Assembly: GCA_038087015.1 (NCBI GenBank)
Contig: JASBNA010000021.1
Span: 62,001-126,000, forward strand
Length of the DNA stretch: 64,000 nucleotides
Source of the DNA: Cerrena zonata
Lineage: Eukaryota; Basidiomycota; Agaricomycetes; Polyporales; Cerrenaceae
Reading direction: 5' to 3'
Both the position numbers and the translations under genes were made by a program. Numbering within the stretch: position 1 is the first letter of the stretch; every line of letters begins with the position of its first letter. Positions 57,839 through 64,000 of the stretch are shown here, piece after piece. Below the pieces are notes generated by a model. It searched no databases, was not told the origin of the DNA, and saw only the letters and a program-made list of their open reading frames with translations.

Positions 57839-58343
57839 ATGTCAGCCATGAGTACTTTGTTCACAAGGGCCAAGACATACATGCAGGAGTTATTGAATAC
57901 GTCTGAAGACGTACCTAAGAAGGACCTTTCACCCATGAAGTGGGGGGATTTCCTAAAGGTATGGCGGCTCGTCTTGCTTAGGTTAATCGCGCTTGAACAC
58001 TAACATGATGTGATAGGTAATGCAGGAAATGGGTTTCGAGTACGATCCTAGCACTGCAGGCTCCAGTGTCCGATTCGATCCTCCTGGTGATAGAGATCAT
58101 GTACGTACACAATCGTTCATCCTGTGTCAAGTGTCTTGTTGACCAATTAAATCACTACCTATAGCCAATCACGCTCCACAAACGTATGTATCTCGTACAA
58201 CTCATCCCAGATTCCAGCGTTGACTCTGCCACATAGCTCACCCAGACCCTACGTTATCTCCCGTTATGCTTAGGCAAATCGCAAAGAGACTTAAGCGAAC
58301 TTACGGTTGGTCCGAAGAGGATTTCTACCGGCGACTTTCATAA
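57839..58343 (+). CDS. Possible stand-alone copy of the terminal HicA/YcfA-like domain
   Basis: The last part of the inverted copy is fully open: exons 57,839-57,958, 58,017-58,100, 58,165-58,183 and 58,237-58,343 make 109 residues. It has MSAMSTLFTRAKTYMQELLN, MKWGDFLKVMQEMGF, GSSVRFDPP, ITLHKPHPDP and RLKRTYGWSEEDFYRRLS. The matching introns in the long gene (53.3-52.97 kb) are nearly identical in sequence, so the duplication is recent. It could be a new small gene with its own start, or simply the still-intact end of a pseudogene; expression data would decide. No regulatory element is evident directly upstream. Confidence 0.45.
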
Positions 58344-59429
58344 ATGCATCCACAAAGTGCAGTTTCTTAGACTCGCGTATATCGCTCGGATGCGATTTAT
58401 GCTGTTGATGTGAGAGACAGATTGGATTGACTCAATGAAGTCAAGGCGGAGGTGTGATGAAGTCAGGCCACTGTGGTTGGCAGACTTCGTCCGAAATTTG
58501 TTCATCCTTATATGCATGTGTGGGATAAAATCGAGTACAATTAGATGAAAATGAACGTATATGCTGGCGAAACGGCGAGGCAACAAGAAAGCACGTTGCG
58601 ATTTTCTCATCTGAACGCCGAACTTCAGTACATAGGACGTACCACAGCTCAGCTCGAATGCCCAAAATAAGAACGACTCGGACTCAGTGCTTATTTGTCA
58701 GCCGCTAGTAAGTACTAATTGAATTTGGGGGCTTCCTGTACTTGACCATACACACGAACACCGCAAACTGGCTCTATTCCCCGGAAAAGCCAAGCGTCTT
58801 CAATGTTGTCGTCTTGGCTCGAGTACATATCATGACTCTTATTTGGTGTGTGTCTAAACCCGTTATGCATGGCACGAAACCGCCAATGATTGGACCTTTT
58901 CCATCGGCTCCATTTGATGCATCCAAAAAAATGTTAAATCCCTTGTAAGTCCATACGAAATACTCATACCTTAAAATGCTCCCTTTACATGGCAGTTGTA
59001 TACAAAAAAGGTACGTCCAATGCTTCTGATATCGAAACTAACCGTTCAAATGTCAAAATGTAAGAATGCAACTCAATCCCATCCGCCATTTCGCCCATCA
59101 AAGAAAAGCATAATGATGTGAAGCGCCCCCTCATGAAACCCGTACTTTATCGCTCGGAGGCTGTGAACGCAGCCTGACCAGATTCTTCCGGGTGATGATG
59201 CATAACGGACCCGTAACTACATAAAGAGTTGTTACCCTGATGCCGTGCGCTTCCCTTTGCCTTGTCCCGTCCTCCACGACTTATAACGACCGTTCCCCTT
59301 CGTGTTTCTCCGCTGGGCGGAGCTGGTCTCTTTCTTTCTTTTTTCTATTTTTTGTTTTTCGTTCACACTCCTTTTTGGGTTTAAACTTTTTTTATCTCTT
59401 TATTTTTGATTTTCGGGTTTGTGGTCTAG
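58344..59429. other. Intergenic, promoter side of the membrane protein gene
   Basis: No supported gene. A strong pyrimidine run (about 59,328-59,415, mostly T with C) sits just before the start at 59,430, as in many well-expressed fungal genes. A 68-codon frame at 58,742-58,948 has no motif. Confidence 0.45.
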
Positions 59430-61488
59430 ATGGCTGCATTTAACGTCTCGCGTAAGTCCCCTCAATCCGAAACAATGTGAAACATGCTCTAATTTACGAA
59501 ATGACATTCTTACAGTGGACGATAGTTCTCCTTTAATTTCATACTCTCCCTCAGGAGCATGGATCGACACGCCTAGTAATGACACGATTGTAAAATCGTA
59601 CGCGGCTCAATCACTGCACACCACTTCCCAACAGGGTGCTTCAGCCACATTCAAATTCAACGGTACTGCCGTCTGGCTCTTTGGTGGCATGAGATTCAAC
59701 TACGGGACTTACTCCCTCCAAGTCGATGGCAAGGCGGTAACGAGCGGATCGGCATCGTCGAGTGATGCGAAAGTTGGTCAGTTGTTGGCTTCGGCGACGG
59801 ATTTGACGATGGGAGAACATACGGCGGTTTTGACGGCGACAGAGGGATCTCCTATTGATTTGGATTCGGTTGTGTTTGAGACGAAGATTGGTTCATATCC
59901 GTACGTCTGAACAGTTGTTTTGGTGTTCGAGTGTCGATGTGGTGCTAATATGAAGGACAGTGGATCAATTAAACAAGTCACGATCGAAGATAGCTCAAGC
60001 AATATTACATACACCCCTTCTTCTGACTGGGATGTGAGTAGCAACCAATTCTTCTCGGAAGGTTCCGTTCAGTACGTGGATTCTGTCAACTGGTGATTAT
60101 TAATATTTTGACCTTGAATTTGAAATAGCTTCGCAAAGAAGGATGCTGCTCAAGCAGCATTTTCATTCACCGGTGATGCTCTTGCGCTTTATGGTGGAGT
60201 CTCGTTCGATCACGGAGATTACGAAGTCAAGATTGACGGAGTGTCACATCAACTAAATGGTGGAAGCAATGGTAGTTCTCGGGTTTACCATCCCCAGGTG
60301 AGTTCCCGATTACTATTCTTACCAAGGTCAGATGCTAACATTAATTCAAAGTCATTACTAGTAAGCTTTCGATCACAGCGAGATAGTCAACATACTAACA
60401 ATCATTTAGTTCTTTGCTACAAACCTCGGATTGAACCCCCATAACGTCACTGTTACTTCACGAGGGGGTGACAAGACCCCCTTCTTCGATCTTGACTCAG
60501 TCACAGTCTACAAGAGCTCGAATGGTACCGGCTCAGGTGATGGCAGCGGTGGAATCCAGTTTGGTACTGGTATGCTGAACCCTCAGATAAACCAGGCCTC
60601 GGCCTCTGGGTATGTACAATACTCTAATTGCTGACTGAACTTTACTGCTAACTTTGACCCAGTTCTGCGGGTAACAACAGCGGTTTGTCGAAAGGGTGCT
60701 CTAGTCGGTATCATCGTTCCCGTCGTGCTTGGCGTAATAGCTCTGCTGGCCTTCATCGTATTCATCGTCATGCGTCGTCGCCAGCACAAACTCAAGAAGA
60801 AGCTAGCAAAGAACGGCGGAAGCAACAGATCCCCGGTATTTCCGCTCCAGAACCCGGATCTCGAAGCTGGATATTACGAAGAGAAGAAGGTGCCTATGCC
60901 TATGCCCGAGCCTGCCCCAGCAAGAGAGCGAATCCCATCAAGCGTTCAGCGGTACCAACTGCAAGATGGTGGTCACCGACAGTCAGGACCAGGTCTTCCA
61001 AGTCATCCAGATGTATATCTCGGAGACGCTCTGCAGAAAAGCCAATTGGACCGTAGCGACACGACGAACACAAGATGGTCGCAGGCGTCGACAGACACCA
61101 CGCTGACAGACTACTACCGAGGTGATCCCTACAAATCACAGGAGAGTCTTACTGTTCCGGCCATGCCTCCGATGCCTAGTACTGCGCCACTGAATGTCCA
61201 AAGTCGAGCAAGAGACACGACGTTCACTCAGCTGTCAGCGTCGACACACTCGAGCATGGGTGACTTTGCTGACTACTATCGCGAGTCGACTGCAACTGTG
61301 ATGGTGCCATTGCCCCAGCCTGAGCTTCCACGGGTAAGTGGTTATCACGATATGTTGTGTCTGTGTGTTGCGGCTGATGATCGAGTGATGGACAGACGCC
61401 CTTGCCTGGTACGCCCCGACGACCCAACAGACCGCCGGAGCTGGTGCTGGAATTGGGAGGAACCAAATTTGATAATGTACCACTGTAG
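59430..61488 (+). CDS. Single-pass membrane protein with two extracellular beta-type repeats
   Basis: Basidiomycete surface protein of about 540 residues. Repeat 1 spans ISYSPSGAWIDTPSND, GASATFKFNGTAVWLFGG, YGTYSLQVDGK and DLDSVVFETKIG. Repeat 2 is shorter: ITYTPSSDWD, AAFSFTGDALALYGG, HGDYEVKIDG, FFDLDSVTVY. A Gly/Ser/Asn linker leads to one membrane segment (GIIVPVVLGVIALLAFIVFIV), MRRRQHKLKKK, and a cytosolic tail with Tyr/Pro motifs ending FDNVPL at 61,488. The start at 59,430 has no clear signal peptide, so the membrane segment may act as a signal anchor. Seven or so short introns with good borders. The repeats resemble carbohydrate-binding sandwich folds; ligand unknown. Confidence 0.8.
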
Positions 61489-62445
61489 TAGTCGTTGCCA
61501 TTTGTCGAAATGGAAGGTTGACATGGACACCTGCCAGACCAGAATGCCCGAGGGCGGCTGAGGTTCTCGAAGAGTTCCCACTGAGGTACGAATAAGGTAG
61601 TTGTGTCGATCGTTATGAGTGTTGTGCTTTGCGGGCGATAAATTGTGGAGTAAATTAATGGACTGGGACCTGATGTCGATAAAGAGAGGGTTAACAATTT
61701 CACTTACGTAACTCACTTACGCCTTATAAAAGTTACTTACGTTCACTTTTGGCACTGTAAGTGAAATTTACCAAGTGAACTTGGGGCCATTCCACCAAAA
61801 TTTGTACGTTCACTTGTTTCTCACTTAAAAGTCCTAAGTCCTTTTCAGCTGTTTCCTGCCCCTTTCAATACTGACTACTTGACTGTTTGTCCTTAGCATG
61901 CTGCCTCATATACATTATCAATCAAAACCTGAACATATTCACTACGTCTCGATGCATCTGAACTAAACTACCTAACAATGTTACTTTCCTTCGATAAAGA
62001 GCAGCGAACACCGCCCGGGGAGGGGAGATTGGGAGTGAAACAGGCAGCGAGGCAGGGATCCCAAGAGAGTGGTATGAGCATTTGGAGACCATCATTGTTG
62101 GGCGAGCGTGCGAAAGGGCTGTGGCCGGGCTAGCCGTGTAAAAGGAGGAGGTGCTCTTAGCTTTCACTCCCTTTCCCTTGCCGTCGTGCATTCCTTCTTT
62201 CCTTTCTTTCTGCTTTGCCTTCCTCGCTTTCTCTTTGACCACACTCTTTTCGAGCTGAGCTCGCTGGATCGGACCGCTGGGCTGTTCACTCTTTCTCGCT
62301 ATCCTCCTCGACCAGAAGCAAGCCTTCCCTCTGTTACCTCCTCCCCTTTACCACAGCTCTCTTGCATTCTTCCTTCAAAAGCATCTCCTTGCTTCCGTTT
62401 GCAACTCGAAACCTCAAGTCAATAAAGCTCTAAGCCTCAGAAACA
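61489..62445. other. Intergenic with a short inverted-repeat cluster
   Basis: Between 61,696 and 61,825 lie several copies of ACTTAC/GTAAGT and TTCACTT/AAGTGAA, including a perfect 12-nt inverted pair (61,696-61,707 and 61,757-61,768). The last 250 nt are pyrimidine-rich and probably the promoter of the next gene. No gene seen. Confidence 0.45.
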
Positions 62446-63095
62446 ATGGGAAATCTCATTTGGCACGAATACTCTCGCTATGTGTCCCTTACGGCCACAG
62501 TCTGTGAGTCCAAATACGTCCCCAAACTCGCGTCTGTAGATGCTAAACTCCCTCCTCAGACACCATCTGGTCGTCCTTCTGGGCCTTCTTCTACCGCAAA
62601 TTCTTCTGGGACTTCATCGGTGGCACCGTCCGTTCTCCTGGAGGTCTCCAGTGCGTAGATTGATTTCCTGTTTCACACTACTGCCACGCGTGATGCTGAT
62701 GGTATTTCCCCTTCCCCTTTCTGTAGACCTGCGACAAGCGCGAGCATCTTTGTCACGATGATCGTAAAGGCACCCGTTATCCCCATCTTCTCTATGCTAG
62801 GCGGCTTTGCGCTCCTCGCTCTAGATTACCCTGCGCCGTTCCTCAAGAATACAAGGCTCATAGGAGTTTTGTGTTACGAATAATCCTTCTAATACAACAG
62901 TCCTTCTTAGCCATACTGTATTATCAAGTACGTCCGCTTCCATTATCCACAAGGAAATCCAATTGACTCATTCTGTAGGGTACAAACGGTGCAATATGGT
63001 CGTTCATAGCAGCCCTATGTTATATGCGAGCCATAATGAAGGGAGAGCAGATGGAGGAAGCCAAGAATAATAGAGGGAGGGGCGGGAAGGCTTAG
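62446..63095 (+). CDS. Conserved multi-pass membrane protein, apparent frameshift
   Basis: Small membrane protein of about 160 residues of a type I associate with basidiomycetes (DUF7727-like; from memory). Start MGNLIWHEYSRYVSLTA at 62,446, then YTIWSSFWAFFYRKFFWDF, GGTVRSPGGLQP, IVKAPVIPIFSMLGGFALLAL, DYPAPFLKNTRL. The next conserved part, SFVLRIILLIQQSFLAILYYQ, lies in another frame: one base seems missing near 62,856, and the original frame stops at 62,881. The last exon GTNGAIWSFIAALCYMRAIM is intact, ending at 63,095. Four membrane helices are expected. Either a recent mutation or a sequence error. Confidence 0.75.
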
Positions 63096-64000
63096 CATGA
63101 CAGCTCTAAGACCTTCCCGTCTTCTAACCCCCAACTCTCGTGGGGAGCGAGATTTTTTCCCCTTTCCAGATGGCTGGGTACATCTAACTTCATTCATCCT
63201 TTTCACCTTGACGCTCTCTTTCCAAACCACATTCTCTCCTGACCCCATTTACCCCGCATTTATCCTCTTACTTCACCCAAAGACCCGTACTCTCCCCCCT
63301 AGTAGTACGTGGTCGCCCACTCCGCCCGCCCCCTTGTCGTGTCAGGAAGCCATTATTTGTCCAAACTCCAAACTTACTGGGTCCATCTGCTCGTATCGTT
63401 GTAACAATCTCGTTGTGGACAGTATCGTGCGCAATGTGTTTCTCTCTAGCTCTCCCCCACTCATCTCCCCCGCTTTTTTCTACTACTTTTTCTTTACTTT
63501 CCTGCTTCCGGTCTTGTATTGTTGTAGTCTGAGACGCGAGTTTAGAGCAAATGCATTTTTTTTCCATTATAATTTTCTTTGGTCTTGTCCTTATCGACAC
63601 GATGGTTGGCCTGCGTCGTGATGGTGTACGGTTCTATACATAAATAGCATGACAAGGGGCTCGAGATCGGTTACCACTCGGCAACCACTCCAATGGTTAC
63701 CATGCAGTGTTATTCATAGAAAGTACTCGGAAGGTACGAAATTATAAACACGCATGGTGATGACGTGAAGAGCCGAGTTGTCGAGATAAACCTGCAAGTT
63801 CTCAACGGAACCTCGCTCGAACCCGTCGATTCGGGATTGGGTCCGGGTCCGCACCCTATTATCCAGCCTGAAATATCCATGATCACCTTCGTATCCTCTG
63901 AGACTTTCAGGATTACACGCCAATCGATCACTCGCGATCTATTCTCTCTATCGCGTCTTGGCTCCATACACTCGAGAAATAGGACCCGCTCTCTCAGGCT
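63096..64000. other. 3' flank and right edge, no supported gene
   Basis: The stretch to 63,620 is pyrimidine-rich with a 174-codon open frame that looks like 3' untranslated sequence. From 63,710 to the right edge two overlapping minus-strand frames are open; one may be the end of a gene outside the window, but nothing in them is recognisable. Confidence 0.35.

Noticed and set aside
52929..58343. A bacterial-type HicA/HicB toxin-antitoxin module
   Set aside because: No HicB-like partner, eukaryotic introns throughout, and the domain is the end of a long fungal protein; only a fold resemblance is proposed.
63097..63621. 174-codon open frame downstream of the multi-pass membrane protein
   Set aside because: Starts right after the stop in a pyrimidine-rich stretch, has repetitive hydrophobic composition, and is best seen as 3' untranslated sequence.
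63710..64000. Minus-strand gene entering from the right edge
   Set aside because: Two overlapping frames are equally open and neither has recognisable motifs; the evidence is too thin without the flanking sequence.
1..64000. CRISPR arrays, bacterial operons, ribosome binding sites
   Set aside because: No regularly spaced repeats were seen, and intron-rich genes show the DNA is eukaryotic nuclear sequence.

Overview
The window looks like nuclear DNA of a mushroom-forming basidiomycete (Agaricomycetes). The genes are dense and split by many short introns of about 50-65 nt with GTRNGT donors. The conserved proteins (Atg27, ataxin-3/Josephin, an Spt23/Mga2-type factor, Nup50, a Gyp1-type TBC protein, an Rds1-type ferritin-like protein, a P450) and several basidiomycete-type membrane proteins fit that group. 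All assignments come from reading the sequence and splice signals; no database search was run.

Layout. 1-4.4 kb: 5' part of a membrane-anchored GtaA-like glutaminase gene (copy A, minus, running off the left edge) downstream of a large low-complexity protein with an RNase H1 N-terminal/viroplasmin-type domain (minus). 5.3-12.0 kb: ATG27 (minus), a polyQ-containing ataxin-3 homologue (plus) and a protein of unknown function (minus). 13-36 kb: a repeat-rich block built from repeated duplication of one neighbourhood. It holds GtaA copies B and C (plus, apparently open), copy D (plus, a pseudogene with two in-frame stops and an intronic insertion), relics of the viroplasmin-domain gene before copies B and D, one further GtaA relic, a P450 relic, two broken copies of a seven-helix membrane protein gene, repeated spacers and one complete P450 gene. 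36.4-39.9 kb: a small acidic unknown protein, a transposon-like element with perfect terminal inverted repeats, and an Rds1/ferritin-like gene carrying two apparent lesions. 40.5-49.5 kb: core genes for an Spt23/Mga2-type membrane-bound transcription factor (minus), Nup50-type nucleoporin (plus) and Gyp1-type Rab GAP (minus). 49.8-58.3 kb: a three-member family of unknown function: a long protein ending in a small domain whose motif layout recalls HicA/YcfA proteins, a shorter paralogue without that domain, and an inverted degraded copy that keeps an intact stand-alone version of it. 59.4-63.1 kb: a single-pass membrane protein with two extracellular repeats, and a conserved multi-pass protein with an apparent frameshift.

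The core genes belong to autophagy, ubiquitin removal, nuclear transport, Rab control and lipid-responsive transcription and form no evident pathway. The accessory block is best read as birth and death of a secreted or membrane glutaminase-like family together with its neighbour gene. The least familiar items are the 49.8-58.3 kb family and the modular duplication at 13-36 kb.
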